From: Verrucomicrobia bacterium ADurb.Bin006
GTDB lineage: Bacteria; Verrucomicrobiota; Verrucomicrobiia; Limisphaerales; J093
Reading direction: 5' to 3'
DNA length: 64,000 bases
Assembly: GCA_002071485.1 (NCBI GenBank)
Contig: MWFF01000195.1
Location: 29,947 to 93,946 of the forward strand
Shown here piece after piece: positions 44,087 to 54,903 of this stretch. Position numbers and translations under genes: made by a program. The notes below the pieces were generated by a model. That model did no database searches. It had not been told where the DNA came from and saw nothing but the letters and a program-made list of their open reading frames with translations. Each line of letters starts with the position of its first letter. Positions within the stretch are counted from its first letter, which is position 1.

Positions 44087-46117
44087 TTGAAGAGCGACGA
44101 TGTGAACGAAGACAAGCGCAACGAGTCGGGGCCGAAGGAAAAGCGCGGGCATGATCCGCGCGTTCCTCCGCGGACGTGGCTTCTTTGGCTAGCCATTCTG
44201 ACGTTGATACCGCTGTTGGTTTTCTTCAAAGACCGCACGGAATCGCGGTTCAAGGAGTTGAATCACCGCGAATTTCTGAATCTGGTCGAGAACGATCTGA
44301 TTCAGGAAGCGACCATTTACTACAATCCGCAGTCCTTGCGGCGGGAGATCAGAGGCAAGTATGTCGATTCCCGGGAAAGCAAGACGGCCGAGCCGGTGCC
44401 ATTCAAGGTGGAGACACGCCTGTCGGAGGCTCTCGAGGACCAGTTGCTCCGCACGGGCAAGTTCAAGGCGGACGAGCCGAACACCATGTTGGTGAACCTA
44501 TTCTACGGTATTCTCCCGTTTGTCCTGATTGCCGCCCTGATCTATTTCTTCCTGATCCGGCAGATCAAGATGGCGGGCAAAGGGGCGCTGAGCTTCGGCA
44601 AGAGCAAGGCGCGGCTGCTGAACAAGGAGAAGAATCGCACGACATTCAAGGATGTGGCGGGCATCGAGGAAGCGAAGGATGAGGTGTCTGAACTGGTTGA
44701 ATTCCTCAAGGACCCGAAGAAGTTTCAGAAGCTTGGGGGCCGCATACCGAAGGGCATCCTGATGGTGGGGCCGCCGGGGACGGGCAAGACGCTGCTGGCT
44801 CGAGCGATTGCGGGCGAGGCGGACGCCTCGTTCTTCAACATCAGCGGATCGGATTTTGTCGAGATGTTCGTCGGTGTGGGTGCGAGCCGTGTGCGCGACA
44901 TGTTCGAGCAGGCGCGCAAGAACACGCCCTGCCTGGTTTTCATCGACGAGATCGACGCCGTGGGCCGGAGCCGTGGGCACGGGCTGGGCGGCGGGAACGA
45001 CGAGCGGGAGCAGACGCTCAACGCGCTCCTGGTCGAGATGGACGGGTTCGACACCACCGACGGCATCATCATCATCGCCGCCACCAATCGCCCGGACGTT
45101 CTCGATCCGGCGCTGCTGCGTCCTGGGCGTTTCGACCGGCAGATCACGGTGAATCTGCCGGATGTGCGCGGGCGCGAGGCCATTCTGAAAGTGCACGCGA
45201 AGAACGTGAAGCTGGCGCCGAACGTGGACCTGTCGGTGATTGCGCGCGGGACGCCGGGATTCTCGGGCGCTGAGCTGGCGAATCTGTTGAACGAGGCGGC
45301 CCTGCTGGCGGCGCGTTTCAACAAGAAGGCGATCACCATGGCCGAGTTGGAGGAGGCGCGCGACAAGGTGCGCTGGGGGCGCGAGCGTCGCAGCCTGGCG
45401 ATGACCGAGGAGCAGAAGCGGTTTACCGCGTGGCACGAGGCCGGGCACGCCCTTGTGAACGTTCTGCTCGAACACACTCACCCCCTGCACAAGGTGACCA
45501 TTATTCCGCGCGGCCAGGCGCTCGGCGCGACGATGTACCTCCCCAAAGACGACATCCTCAACCGGGGCCGCAAGGAGCTGCTCGATTTGATCACCGTCAC
45601 GATGGGCGGGCGCATCGCCGAGGAGATCATCTCGGGCGATTTCTCGACCGGGGCGGCGGGCGACATCCAGCAAGCCACCCTAATGGCACGGTCGATGGTC
45701 TGCAGTTTCGGCATGAGCGAGAAGCTGGGGATGGTCCAGTACGGCGACGACAGCGAGTACATCTTCCTCGGACGCGACATGGTGCGGAGCAAGGATTACA
45801 GCGAGGAGACGGCACGCGACATCGATGCGGAAGTGAAACGGATCACCAACGAGTGCTACCAGCGGGCTCGCGAGATCATTTACGGCAACCGCGACAAGCT
45901 CGAATTGATCGCCACTTCGCTGCTTGAATACGAAACGCTCGAAGGCGCCCAGGTCGAGGAAATCGTCCGCACGGGGCGGCTCACCCCGCCCCCTCCCGCG
46001 CCTCAGACCGGACCTCCCACCGGCGCGCAGGCGGCAACCCCGCTGTCGGAGATCGCCAAACCGGTCCCGCCCAAGCTTCCGCCCGGCCTGACCGCGCCGG
46101 CGCCCGCGACCGCTTGA
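44087..46117 (+). CDS. ftsH: ATP-dependent zinc metalloprotease FtsH
   Basis: 676 residues. Two transmembrane helices near residues 25-42 and 140-160 flank a periplasmic domain. The AAA+ domain has Walker A GPPGTGKT at 228-235, Walker [12 protein letters not shown] and the [23 protein letters not shown]. The zinc site HEAGH is at 450-454. FtsH degrades misfolded membrane proteins and regulators. The start is TTG 44087, preceded by AGGA about 5 nt upstream; GTG 44102 is an alternative. The C-terminal tail ([19 protein letters not shown]) is proline/alanine-rich and longer than in E. coli. Confidence 0.97.
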   Translation: MKSDDVNEDKRNESGPKEKRGHDPRVPPRTWLLWLAILTLIPLLVFFKDRTESRFKELNHREFLNLVENDLIQEATIYYNPQSLRREIRGKYVDSRESKTAEPVPFKVETRLSEALEDQLLRTGKFKADEPNTMLVNLFYGILPFVLIAALIYFFLIRQIKMAGKGALSFGKSKARLLNKEKNRTTFKDVAGIEEAKDEVSELVEFLKDPKKFQKLGGRIPKGILMVGPPGTGKTLLARAIAGEADASFFNISGSDFVEMFVGVGASRVRDMFEQARKNTPCLVFIDEIDAVGRSRGHGLGGGNDEREQTLNALLVEMDGFDTTDGIIIIAATNRPDVLDPALLRPGRFDRQITVNLPDVRGREAILKVHAKNVKLAPNVDLSVIARGTPGFSGAELANLLNEAALLAARFNKKAITMAELEEARDKVRWGRERRSLAMTEEQKRFTAWHEAGHALVNVLLEHTHPLHKVTIIPRGQALGATMYLPKDDILNRGRKELLDLITVTMGGRIAEEIISGDFSTGAAGDIQQATLMARSMVCSFGMSEKLGMVQYGDDSEYIFLGRDMVRSKDYSEETARDIDAEVKRITNECYQRAREIIYGNRDKLELIATSLLEYETLEGAQVEEIVRTGRLTPPPPAPQTGPPTGAQAATPLSEIAKPVPPKLPPGLTAPAPATA

Positions 46118-46127
46118 GATTGAGCCA

Positions 46128-47057
46128 ATGAATCCGCTCCGAAGCTGGCGCCTGGGTCTCCTGGGGCTCTGGTTGGGCGCCTTCGCAGCCTTGGCCCAGG
46201 ATTACCAACTCTTCGCCCGCACGAATCTTGTCGCATGGTGCATTGTCCCTTTCGACGCTCTCAAGCGGGGCCCGACCGAGCGCGCGGCGATGCTCGATCG
46301 GTTGGGACTGCGTCTGTTCGCCTACGACTATCGGGCCGAGCACATTCCGACCTTCGATGCCGAGATGGAGGCTCTCAAGCAGCGCAATGTCCGACTTCTC
46401 GCCTGGTGGTTCCCAACGGTCCTGAACGACGAGGCGCGGCTCATCCTCGAGGTCCTGCGTCGCCACGACATCAAGGCCCAGCTCTGGGTGAGTGGCGGCG
46501 GGGAAGCGGTGAGCGGGGCGGAGGCCGCGCGTGCCCGAGTCGAGGACGAGGCCAGGCGGGTGCGTTCGATCGCGGAGGCCGCCGGGCGGATTGGGTGCAC
46601 GGTGGCGCTCTACAATCATGGCGGCTGGTTCGGCGATCCGGACAACCAGATCGCCATCATCGAGCGCCTGCGCGCCCAGGGCGTCACAAACGTCGGGATC
46701 GTGTACAATCTTCACCACGGCCACGAGCACCTCGACCGTTTTCCCGCCCTGCTCGACCGGATGAAACCGCATCTGCTGGCTCTCAACCTCAACGGCATGA
46801 CGCGCGGCGGCGACGCCGTCGGAAAGAAAATCCTTCCGCTCGGCCAAGGCGACCTGGATCTCTCGCTTCTCAAGACGATCCGCGACAGCGGTTGGCGCGG
46901 GCCGGTCGGCATCCTGAACCACACGGAAGAAGACGCCGAGGAACGATTGGCCGACAACCTGGCTGGATTGGAGTGGCTGGTGAAGCAGTTGGACGGGGGT
47001 GTGCCGGGACCAAGACCCATCCCGTTCCGTGAGAGCCGCGGAAGGAAGAAGGGCTAA
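46128..47057 (+). CDS. secreted xylose-isomerase-like TIM-barrel protein
   Basis: 309 residues with a signal peptide (LGLLGLWLGAFAALAQ). Motifs such as GLRLFAYDYRAEHIPTFDAE, VGIVYNLHHGHEHLDRFPAL and VGILNHTEEDAEERL follow the sugar-isomerase/endonuclease IV TIM-barrel family (AP_endonuc_2). The His and acidic residues near HHGHEHLD could bind a metal. The gene starts 10 bp after ftsH. Its last four bases overlap the end of the convergent LarA-like gene. Substrate unknown. Confidence 0.78.
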   Translation: MNPLRSWRLGLLGLWLGAFAALAQDYQLFARTNLVAWCIVPFDALKRGPTERAAMLDRLGLRLFAYDYRAEHIPTFDAEMEALKQRNVRLLAWWFPTVLNDEARLILEVLRRHDIKAQLWVSGGGEAVSGAEAARARVEDEARRVRSIAEAAGRIGCTVALYNHGGWFGDPDNQIAIIERLRAQGVTNVGIVYNLHHGHEHLDRFPALLDRMKPHLLALNLNGMTRGGDAVGKKILPLGQGDLDLSLLKTIRDSGWRGPVGILNHTEEDAEERLADNLAGLEWLVKQLDGGVPGPRPIPFRESRGRKKG

Positions 47058-48325
47058 CCCGCCAGATTCCCTGCGGCGTCGAACTCGAATGGATGCGGGT
47101 CTCCGGACGTTTCGAGACCTGGCCGACCCTCGATTTCGCGGGCGAGCGGGACTGAGACTTCCAGATGCTCGAGGTGGAGAGTGTCGAGGATGCGCACGAT
47201 GCGGGCGTTCTGCATATTTGCCAACCCGAGCGTTGCGGCGGCCTTTTCAAGGACCTCGCGGTCGGTCTGGAAGTGGAGGGGGATTTTGGCTCCTTGCAGC
47301 GACAGTGCCGTCAGAGAATTCACCGTGGTGAGCCCGCGATCCATGGCCTGAACCAGGCGCGTGGTGGTGAAGTCCGCCAACCCGATTCCGATGGCATTGC
47401 CATGGCTTTCGGGCGTCAAGTCGCGCACGAAGAGGCGCCGGATGCGGGGCCCGGATCGGGGTGTCTCTTCGGCCAGCGAATACCCGTGGATCGAGCGTCC
47501 GATGACACGCGGATCCATGCCGGTTCCGCTCAGGTTCTTCCCCATGCGATCCACAATCAGGAGATCGATGTCGTCGAATGGCAACCCGGGCATCATGGCG
47601 CTGGCCTCGTCGCAGAGCAGGGGTTCTCGCGCTTCAATGTCCGAGGGGCGGACCGCGTCAATGCGGGCCGTTTGGTGTCGCTGGTCTTCAAGGATGGCCA
47701 GACCGCCGATGATGCGAACGGTCTCGAGCAGTGCGCGGCTGTGGGCGCGGAGGACGTGCTCGTATCCCAGCCTGCACGCGGCTGCGTGGAACTGGGCCGC
47801 TCCAGCCTGTTTGCCCAAACCCACCACCAGCATCTTGAGCAGACCGCTCCCGATCGATCCGGCGAAGTCGGTGTGAGGTTTGATCCGGTTGATCAGGAGC
47901 ACGCCGTCTGCCGACAGCGCCTCGCGGCTGACGCACAGATCGAAACCGGGAATCACGCTGCCGACAATCTGGACCTCCATCGAAGGGCGAATGGGAACAC
48001 CCACAGCCGATTCCGTAATCCCGTAATCCGCCAGCAGAGCGACCTGTCCTTCGGACGTGCCGCCGCCATGGCTGCCCATCGCCGGGAGGATGAACGGGCG
48101 GGCGCCGGCCGCTTCGAGCGCGCGCACCGCCGCGCGCACGATTGTCTGGAGGTTGGCGATGCCACGGCTGCCGACCGCGACGGCCACGCGCGCGCCGGGT
48201 TTGAGGTGCTGAACAACTGCGGCAGTGGCCTCCTGGGCGACCCGGTCCAGGTCGAGTGTTTTCGAGGGCGGGAATTGTTGGCGGAGGTCGATCAACAAGG
48301 GCCACAGGGGTAAGCGCGAGTTCAT
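47054..48325 (-). CDS. LarA-like (lactate racemase N-domain, DUF2088) protein
   Basis: 423 residues. GARVAVAVGSRGIANLQTIV, GSHGGGTSEGQ and HTDFAGSIGSGLLKMLVVGL match the LarA/DUF2088 family. LarA itself uses a nickel-pincer cofactor for lactate racemisation; related members have other or unknown substrates, and the cofactor-ligand Lys was not pinned down here. It is the third gene of a minus-strand operon: its start overlaps the stop of the TIGR03790-like gene by 4 bp (48322-48325). No larB/C/E genes lie nearby, so racemase activity is uncertain. Confidence 0.8.
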   Translation of the reverse strand: MNSRLPLWPLLIDLRQQFPPSKTLDLDRVAQEATAAVVQHLKPGARVAVAVGSRGIANLQTIVRAAVRALEAAGARPFILPAMGSHGGGTSEGQVALLADYGITESAVGVPIRPSMEVQIVGSVIPGFDLCVSREALSADGVLLINRIKPHTDFAGSIGSGLLKMLVVGLGKQAGAAQFHAAACRLGYEHVLRAHSRALLETVRIIGGLAILEDQRHQTARIDAVRPSDIEAREPLLCDEASAMMPGLPFDDIDLLIVDRMGKNLSGTGMDPRVIGRSIHGYSLAEETPRSGPRIRRLFVRDLTPESHGNAIGIGLADFTTTRLVQAMDRGLTTVNSLTALSLQGAKIPLHFQTDREVLEKAAATLGLANMQNARIVRILDTLHLEHLEVSVPLAREIEGRPGLETSGDPHPFEFDAAGNLAG

Positions 48326-50025
48326 TTCGATTTGGCTGGGACCGGGGCTTTCGACGCCGGCGGCGGGGCGTTGGTGGCGGGGGGCGGCGGAGTGAGGTAC
48401 TGGATTTCGGCCTCGTAACGCCGGATGAGCGATTCGCTATTGATCTCGCGGGCGAGGAGCAGGGCCTTGCGATAGATGCCGATCCGATCGGGGTACTTCG
48501 GATTCTGCTTGAGGAACTGCTCGTAAGCCGAAATGGCGGCGTCCGATTGCCGCAGGGCGACGAGGAGTCGGGCGACACCGAGCTGAAGGTGAACGCGTTG
48601 CTGGTCGCTGGGGCGCAACGCGAGGGCGCGGCGATAGGCCTCGACGGCGTCATCGAGCTTCCCTGCCTGTTCGCACAAGTCGCCCAGCTTCTGTTCGAGC
48701 AAAGCGCTCGATCGAGTCTCCGGGGCGCGCGCCAACTCTTCAAGGACTCGGGTGGGCGTGTCGCCGCGCACCAGGCGCAGATTGATCTCCCGCAGACGGG
48801 ACCACGGAACAAGCGATTCGGGCAGGGCGGGCGGGCGCGCAGGAGAGCTGTCGGTGCGAATCGGGAAAGGCCGATAGAGGGGATCGCCGATCACGGTGGT
48901 CTGCCAGGACAGAGAGGGAAGGGCGGCGTAGGTAGCCTCGCCGAAGGTCGCGCCGGATTCGATCAGACGGCTGAACCAGATGCCGACGTCGATGGTGGAT
49001 TCGAGATACGGCTCGGTGACGAACCCGACGGTGGCGGTGGCGCCGCGGTCGAGCAGGCATCCGACCCATGTGTCGGCGGTGCGGATCGAGCGCGCGCTGT
49101 AGGAGAAGATGTGGTAAGCGATGGCGCCGGGCATGAACTCGACCGTGGATTGCGCGAAGGGGCCCGAGGGTGCCTGGTCGTACCAGCCGGCGTAGAGCGC
49201 CGTCTGGGGCATGGGATAGCCTGGGCCGAAGGTGGCCGGGTCTCGGTCCAAAACCGTCTCGAAACCGTGGCGGCGAGCGGCTGCGGACGCCGCAATGATC
49301 CAGTCATCGCCCACCTTATAGCCGCCTTTGGTCAGGCCGCGCGCATCGAAATAGGCGCGGCCCCAGAGGCCATGTGTTTCGGCGGCTATGGCATTGTCGA
49401 CCAGGTTCCGGGCCACGCTGCCGCTGGGACCGTCCAGTCGCGTCACCATGAGAAGGCCGCCCTTTGGATCGAGTCTGGACAACGCCTCGGTTCCCATGAA
49501 CGGATTGCGCAGCACGCCCTCGATCGGCAGTCTCTGATAAAGAGCGGGCGACAAGGCCAACTCGCTGTCGACGGCCGCAGCCCGTCTCTGGGCGGGCAGC
49601 AACGTTTTGTTTGTGCCGGTCGGCTTCGCGTCTTCGAGAATCTGCACAGGAACTCCGTAACAAAGGGCGACGTAACGGACCGTGGCGGCGACGGGGAGAC
49701 GGACGACGCGCCCTGGCAGGTTGCCTGTGGCAGGCACGATCTGGTCGTAGAACGTGAGCAGTCCCCGCTGCTCGAGAGCGGCCAGCAGCGGTTCCTGCAG
49801 GCGCTTCTCGAATTCGGTTCGTGTCATCCCCTCGGCCCGTGGCAGGCTGAGCCCGATGACTTGCCTGTCGGGCACCGCGCGTTTCTCGGCGTAGTGCTCG
49901 GCCACCAGGCGCGAATCGGGTCGGAACTCCGTGTTGTAGACGACAACGACTTCATCGCCGCCCGCCCAGAGCCGGATGGCGAAGCCGGCGAGCAGACCTG
50001 TCAGTGTGCGGGCTGAGAGAGTCAT
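48322..50025 (-). CDS. TIGR03790-like secreted protein with TPR tail
   Basis: 567 residues with an N-terminal signal-like segment ([17 protein letters not shown]). [49 protein letters not shown] and [14 protein letters not shown] match the TIGR03790 family of bacterial proteins of unknown function. About residues 415-530 hold tetratricopeptide repeats ([20 protein letters not shown]). The C-terminus is Pro/Ala-rich. It is the middle gene of the operon and overlaps both neighbours by 4 bp. Function unknown; an exported role is likely. Confidence 0.8.
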   Translation of the reverse strand: MTLSARTLTGLLAGFAIRLWAGGDEVVVVYNTEFRPDSRLVAEHYAEKRAVPDRQVIGLSLPRAEGMTRTEFEKRLQEPLLAALEQRGLLTFYDQIVPATGNLPGRVVRLPVAATVRYVALCYGVPVQILEDAKPTGTNKTLLPAQRRAAAVDSELALSPALYQRLPIEGVLRNPFMGTEALSRLDPKGGLLMVTRLDGPSGSVARNLVDNAIAAETHGLWGRAYFDARGLTKGGYKVGDDWIIAASAAARRHGFETVLDRDPATFGPGYPMPQTALYAGWYDQAPSGPFAQSTVEFMPGAIAYHIFSYSARSIRTADTWVGCLLDRGATATVGFVTEPYLESTIDVGIWFSRLIESGATFGEATYAALPSLSWQTTVIGDPLYRPFPIRTDSSPARPPALPESLVPWSRLREINLRLVRGDTPTRVLEELARAPETRSSALLEQKLGDLCEQAGKLDDAVEAYRRALALRPSDQQRVHLQLGVARLLVALRQSDAAISAYEQFLKQNPKYPDRIGIYRKALLLAREINSESLIRRYEAEIQYLTPPPPATNAPPPASKAPVPAKSK

Positions 50026-50804
50026 TTCAACTCGAGTTTCAATCCGTCGTATGCGAAGGCAACGCCTTTGGGCAGTTCGGCCTGATCAGTGTCATGATCG
50101 AACTCGTGGGTCAAATGGGTGAAGAATGTCCGCCCGGCCCCGATCCGTCGGGCCGCGGTCAGGGCTTCATCGAGGTTCATGTGAGTCGGATGAGGCGTCC
50201 GACGGAGGGCATCGAGGACAGCGACCTCGACACCTCGGGCCGCTTCGGCGGCGGGGGCGGGCACTTCTTTACAGTCGCTGAAGTAGGCCAGGCGTTTGCT
50301 GTTCCCCTGCAAGAAGACGAACCCCGTGGTGACAAATCGTCCGTGCGGCAGGTTGAAGGGGAGAACATCCAGATCGCCGATCCGGAACGGACCTTCGATC
50401 ACATGCGGGTCGGGGTTGAAGTAGCCTTTGGGAATTGGCCGTCCGTCGAAGGCGTAATAGAACACCCGTTTCAGATCGGCGAGGGTGGCGGCTGAAGCGT
50501 AAACCGGCAAAGGGCCGGGGCGCACATCGCAGATCCGACGGCAATCGTCGAGTCCCATGATGTGGTCGGCGTGGCCGTGAGTGAACAGGACGGCGTCCAG
50601 CCATCCGATGCGTTCGCGCAGCATCTGCAGACGGAACTCCGGGGTGGTATCAATGACAAATCTGACGGCGTCGGTCTCGACATACACCGACGGTCGCAAG
50701 CGATGATTCCGCGGATTGGCGAGAAACGCGGGCGGATAGTCCCGGCCGATCATCGGGACGCCCTGCGACGTCCCGGTGCCCAGGAAAGTCAGACGAAACG
50801 ACAT
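50022..50804 (-). CDS. MBL-fold metallo-hydrolase (PhnP-like)
   Basis: 260 residues. Typical start [15 protein letters not shown], metal motif [13 protein letters not shown] (HGHADH at 76-81), and later Asp/His ligands ([18 protein letters not shown]). The family includes PhnP phosphodiesterases and other beta-lactamase-fold hydrolases; the substrate here is unknown. The gene leads the three-gene operon with the TIGR03790-like and LarA-like genes and is read divergently from recN, whose start lies 60 bp away. Confidence 0.88.
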   Translation of the reverse strand: MSFRLTFLGTGTSQGVPMIGRDYPPAFLANPRNHRLRPSVYVETDAVRFVIDTTPEFRLQMLRERIGWLDAVLFTHGHADHIMGLDDCRRICDVRPGPLPVYASAATLADLKRVFYYAFDGRPIPKGYFNPDPHVIEGPFRIGDLDVLPFNLPHGRFVTTGFVFLQGNSKRLAYFSDCKEVPAPAAEAARGVEVAVLDALRRTPHPTHMNLDEALTAARRIGAGRTFFTHLTHEFDHDTDQAELPKGVAFAYDGLKLELK

Positions 50805-50864
50805 GTTTTCTTTTGCCTGAACCTAGCAGACCCGACACATTGGGCGCGAACGAAAAGTCTTGAG

Positions 50865-52547
50865 ATGCTGACCACGCTCCGCATCCGCAACCTGGCATTG
50901 GTGTCCGAAGTGACCCTCGAACTCCCGTCCGGGTTGGTGGCCATCACCGGCGAAACCGGCGCCGGCAAGTCGATCCTTCTGGGCGCGCTGGGTCTTGTTT
51001 TGGGCGAACGCGCGGACCGCAGCCTCATTCGGAGCGGCCAGGAGAGCTGTGCCGTCGAGGCGGTGTTCGACGTAACGCTTATGAGCCGCGCTTTCCAGCG
51101 GTCGCTCGACGACCAGGGCCTGGATTCGTGCGCCGACGGACAACTGATTCTCAAGAGGACGTTCACCGCCTCCGGCGCCAACCGCCAGTTCGTCAACGGG
51201 ACGCCAACCACGCTCCAGACCCTTTCGCGCGTGGGGGATTGGCTGGTCGATTTGCATGGGCCGCACGAGCACCAGTCTCTCCTCGACCCGAGCCGCCAAC
51301 TCGCCCTGCTAGATGCGTTCGGCGTGCTCGACGCGCGCCGTGCCTCAGTCGAAGCTCTGGTGCGCGAACGGGATGCCCTCGAGACGCAGAAGGCCGATCT
51401 GATCATCGACGACCGCGCCTACGCCCAACAGCTCGATCTCCTCCGTCATCAGACGGCCGAGATTGCCGCCGCCCGACTCTCTCCCGACGAGGAGGAAACC
51501 GTCGCGCGCGAATACCAGCGCGCCAGCAGCGCCGCCCAGCGGCTTCAATTTGCACAGGCCGCGGCCGATGCCCTCGGAGGCGAGGAGGGCTCGGTGCTGA
51601 GCCAGGCTGGCGCGGTCGGGCGGTTGTTGCAGGAACTCGATCGCACAGATTCCGATGCCAGGCCGTTGCTCGACGCCTTCGAGCAGGGGATTGCCTCCCT
51701 GCGCGATCTCGAGAGGGACTTGTCCCGTTATGCGGAGCGCATCGATCTCGACCCGGCTCGTCTGCAGGGTCTCGAAGAACGTCTCAACCTGATTCAGACT
51801 CTCAAGCGCAAATACGGCAACTCGATCGATGCGGTGATGCGATTTGGCGAGGAGGCCGCCAGGCGCCTCGAACAACTCGAAGGGCGCTCGGAAGAACTGG
51901 CCAGACTCGAGCTCGCATTGGCCCGGGTGTCGTCCGAACTCTGGGACGCCGCGCTCGACCTTTCCGCCCGCCGCCGTGAGTGCGGCGCCCGACTCGCCCG
52001 CGCCGTCAGCGGACAACTGGCCGACCTCGGCTTTCGGCGGAGCGAATTTGACGTGCGCATCGTGTCGCTCGCACGCAACCCGCCGCCTCATCCCCAGCCC
52101 GGCTCGGCCGGCATCGACACCATCGAGTTCCACTTCGCGCCCAACCCCGGCGAGCCGGCCAAACCGCTGCGCTCCATTGCGTCGTCCGGCGAGTTGGCCC
52201 GGGCCATGTTGGCGATCAAAACCGTTCTGGCCGTTCAAGACCAGATTCCGGTGCTCGTCTTCGACGAGGTGGACGCCAATGTCGGCGGCGAAACAGCCAA
52301 TGCGGTGGGTGAAAAAATGCGGACGATCGCCCGGCACCGTCAGGTGCTATGCATCACCCATCTCGCCCAGGTCGCCGCGGTCGCCGATGCCCACTTCGCC
52401 GTGACCAAGGAGATTCGCGGGGGGCGGACCCTGTCGACGATCCATCGCCTGGATCACTCGGGGCGCGTCACTGAACTCGCCCGAATGCTGGGCGGGCACA
52501 CCGAAGCCGCCCGGCGGCATGCGCTGTCGCTGCTCCGGCAGCCTTGA
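50865..52547 (+). CDS. recN: DNA repair protein RecN
   Basis: 560 residues from ATG 50865 (MLTTLRIRNLALVSEVTLEL). Walker A GETGAGKS is at 29-36, with a long coiled-coil middle region (residues about 150-350). The C-terminal signature reads SGELARAMLAIKTVLAVQD, then VLVFDEVDANVGGETANAVG. RecN is an SMC-like ATPase acting in double-strand-break repair and is usually SOS-regulated; no LexA box was recognised upstream. The length is normal for the family. It ends 2 bp before the convergent sodA stop. Confidence 0.96.
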   Translation: MLTTLRIRNLALVSEVTLELPSGLVAITGETGAGKSILLGALGLVLGERADRSLIRSGQESCAVEAVFDVTLMSRAFQRSLDDQGLDSCADGQLILKRTFTASGANRQFVNGTPTTLQTLSRVGDWLVDLHGPHEHQSLLDPSRQLALLDAFGVLDARRASVEALVRERDALETQKADLIIDDRAYAQQLDLLRHQTAEIAAARLSPDEEETVAREYQRASSAAQRLQFAQAAADALGGEEGSVLSQAGAVGRLLQELDRTDSDARPLLDAFEQGIASLRDLERDLSRYAERIDLDPARLQGLEERLNLIQTLKRKYGNSIDAVMRFGEEAARRLEQLEGRSEELARLELALARVSSELWDAALDLSARRRECGARLARAVSGQLADLGFRRSEFDVRIVSLARNPPPHPQPGSAGIDTIEFHFAPNPGEPAKPLRSIASSGELARAMLAIKTVLAVQDQIPVLVFDEVDANVGGETANAVGEKMRTIARHRQVLCITHLAQVAAVADAHFAVTKEIRGGRTLSTIHRLDHSGRVTELARMLGGHTEAARRHALSLLRQP

Positions 52548-52549
52548 GA

Positions 52550-53179
52550 CTACCGCGCCGCCGCTTCGTACTGTTTGGCCACCGCGGCCCAATTGACGAC
52601 GTTCCACCATGCCTTCAGGTAGTCGGCGCGGCGGTTTTGATACTTGAGGTAATAGGCGTGTTCCCATACATCCACGCCGAGAATCGGTGTGCCGTCGCAG
52701 CCGGCGATCGAGCTCCCCATAAGCGGATTGTCCTGGTTCGCGGTCGAGGCGATCTCGACTTTGCCGGCCTTGGCGATGAGCCAGACCCACCCGCTTCCGA
52801 ACCGGCCCAGGCCCGCCGCCTCGAACTTCTCCTTGAAGGAATCGAAGTTGTCGAACGCGGCGTTGATGGCGGCCGCGACCGCGCCGCTGGGCGCGCCCCC
52901 GGCATTGGGCGCCATGATATTCCAGAAGAAGGTGTGGTTCCAATGCCCGCCGCCGTTGTTCCTCACGGCTCCGCGAACGGCGTCCGGCACCGCCGCGAGG
53001 TCCTTGATAAGGGCCTCGATCGTCTTGGCTTCGAGGGCCGCATTGCCGGCGATGGCCTTGTTGAGGTTGGTGACGTAGGCCTGGTGATGCTTGCCGTGGT
53101 GAATCTCCATCGTCTGAGCGTCGATGTGAGGTTCCAGGGCTTCCTTCGCGTAGGGGAGTGGGGGCAGTTGATGTGGCAT
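52550..53179 (-). CDS. sodA: superoxide dismutase, Mn/Fe type
   Basis: 209 residues from ATG 53179 ([20 protein letters not shown]). Metal ligands are visible: H27 ([11 protein letters not shown]), H82 ([11 protein letters not shown]), D170 and H174 ([20 protein letters not shown]). The DVWEHAYY block and NGGGHWNH fit Mn-dependent or cambialistic enzymes; the metal choice is not certain. It detoxifies superoxide, probably in the cytoplasm, since no signal peptide is present. The spacer to the RND genes upstream is 375 bp. Confidence 0.94.
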   Translation of the reverse strand: MPHQLPPLPYAKEALEPHIDAQTMEIHHGKHHQAYVTNLNKAIAGNAALEAKTIEALIKDLAAVPDAVRGAVRNNGGGHWNHTFFWNIMAPNAGGAPSGAVAAAINAAFDNFDSFKEKFEAAGLGRFGSGWVWLIAKAGKVEIASTANQDNPLMGSSIAGCDGTPILGVDVWEHAYYLKYQNRRADYLKAWWNVVNWAAVAKQYEAAAR

Positions 53180-53556
53180 AAGCTTTGATTCAATGGTCTC
53201 GTGCACTCGTTTACGGCTTCAATTCCGCCATGGATGCGAGGCGCGTCCACTCACATGCGCCGGGTCAAACGCGGTGCATTCGCCCGCGAACCCGCAACTC
53301 GCAGATTGTCGGCGTCGGGCGAGAATCGCCCTCGGCGTTCTGTGTGTGACGTGTCATCGCTCTTGCATCAGTCGTGGGCAACATAGCAGGGCATCGGTTG
53401 CCGCACAAGCGACCAGGTGCTGGTTTGCAGGCGTCCCGCGACACGGGATGAGTCGGCGCTGGCGCCTGTCTTTCGCGGGGCGTCGACGCCCGCGGGACGA
53501 ACGCAACCCACGGTCCTTCTGTTTTCCGTGGCCAGCGGTTGGTGTTTCAGGATAGA
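53180..53556. other. divergent promoter region between sodA and the RND efflux pair
   Basis: About 375 bp with no supported gene. Both flanking genes are read outward, so promoters for each should lie here. GC-rich direct repeats occur (ggcgctggcgcctgtctttc; gcggggcgtcgacgcccgcg forms a small stem at about 53478-53497). No regulator site was identified. Confidence 0.4.
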
Positions 53557-54903
53557 GTGCGCTCCGTGCGTTGCGCCGTGTTGTGCCGGGTTTCGGCTCT
53601 TGTTCTGGCTGGCTTGCTGCTCTGTTCGTGCGGCAAGCCTGCGGCGGGTTCGAAGGCGCGACAGAACGGGGCTGAACCCGCGCGCCCGGTGCGGCTGGCG
53701 GCTGTCGAGGTGCGTCTGATGGAGCGGAGCATCAAGGCGACGGGCACGCTGGCGGCTTACGAGGAGTCGACGCTCAGCGCGAAAGTGCCCGGGCGTTTGC
53801 AGCAACTGATGGTGGACATCGGGAGCGTGGTGCGGGCGGGGGATCTGCTGGCCCAGGTCGAGCCGCGGGATTATGAACTGCGGCTGCAGCAGGCGGGTGC
53901 CGCCCTGGCTCAGGCGCGCGTGGCGCTGGGTTTGCCTCTGGATGGCGACGATGACGAGATCGCGCTTGACGAGGTGAGTTCGGTCAAACAGGCCAAGGCC
54001 GTGCTCGACGAGGCCTCGAAGAACCAAGACCGCGTGGCCCGTCTTCTCAAGTCCGGCATCGCCTCGGACGCGGAGTTCGACACGGTCGAGGCGACCCACA
54101 CGGTGGCTGCGGCCAAGTACGCGACGGCGCTGGAAGAGGCGCGGATGCGGATGGCGACGCTGTCTCAGCGCCGGGCCGAGTATGAAATCGCGCGCAAACA
54201 ACTCGCCGACGCCTCCGTTCGGACCCCATTCGACGGCTCGGTACAGTCGCGTCCGGCCAGCGTCGGCGAGTACGTGGCGACGGGTGCGCCGATCGTGACC
54301 GTGGTCAGGACCGATCCGCTACGCCTGCGTCTGGTGGTTCCCGAGCGGGAGTCAATGCTTGTCCGAGCCGGGCAAACGGTCAGGCTGCGTGTGGAAGGGG
54401 ACGCGACGACGTATCCCGGGACCATCACCCGTCTGAGTCCCGCGTTGGTCGAGGAGGACCGGATGCTGCGGGTCGAGGCTGACGTTCCCAATCCCGGGTC
54501 TCTGCGACCGGGGATGTTCGCCAGCGCGGTGATCGTGGTGGACGACCGGCAGGAGGCGCTGACCGTGCCGACCAACGCCGTCGTGACATTTGCCGGCATC
54601 GAAAAGGTGGTGCTTGTCCAGGATGACAAGGCGCTCGAAAAGGACATCGCCACCGGACGCCAGCGCATGGATCGGATCGAGGTCCTGTCCGGGCTCACCC
54701 TCGGGCAGACGGTCGTGTTGGATCCGGCCGGCCTGCGGACTGGCCAGCGTGTCACTGTGGAATCGACCCTGAGCGAGACGCCGTCGGCGCCCGCAGTTGG
54801 CGGTCAGTCCACCGCCACGGGGGCGGGGGGCGACGCGGGTGCAGAGGCGGCGCGGAGCGAATTGGGCGCGGCGAACAGACAGTCCAATGCAGAAGCTCGC
54901 TGA
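53557..54903 (+). CDS. RND efflux periplasmic adaptor (membrane fusion protein) lipoprotein
   Basis: About 448 residues. The N-terminus has a lipobox (VLAGLLLCSCGK). The barrel-sandwich/lipoyl half-motif (IKATGTLAAYEESTLSAKVP, GRLQQLMVDIGSVVRAGDLL) and coiled-coil hairpin (EASKNQDRVARLLKSGIASD) are characteristic of AcrA/HlyD-type adaptors. The C-terminal beta-barrel region carries VPTNAVVTFAGIEKVVLVQD. The start is uncertain: GTG 53557 has AGGA just upstream; TTG 53539 and GTG 53542 are in frame. The transporter gene overlaps its end by 17 bp. No outer-membrane TolC-like gene is adjacent. Confidence 0.92.
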   Translation: MRSVRCAVLCRVSALVLAGLLLCSCGKPAAGSKARQNGAEPARPVRLAAVEVRLMERSIKATGTLAAYEESTLSAKVPGRLQQLMVDIGSVVRAGDLLAQVEPRDYELRLQQAGAALAQARVALGLPLDGDDDEIALDEVSSVKQAKAVLDEASKNQDRVARLLKSGIASDAEFDTVEATHTVAAAKYATALEEARMRMATLSQRRAEYEIARKQLADASVRTPFDGSVQSRPASVGEYVATGAPIVTVVRTDPLRLRLVVPERESMLVRAGQTVRLRVEGDATTYPGTITRLSPALVEEDRMLRVEADVPNPGSLRPGMFASAVIVVDDRQEALTVPTNAVVTFAGIEKVVLVQDDKALEKDIATGRQRMDRIEVLSGLTLGQTVVLDPAGLRTGQRVTVESTLSETPSAPAVGGQSTATGAGGDAGAEAARSELGAANRQSNAEAR

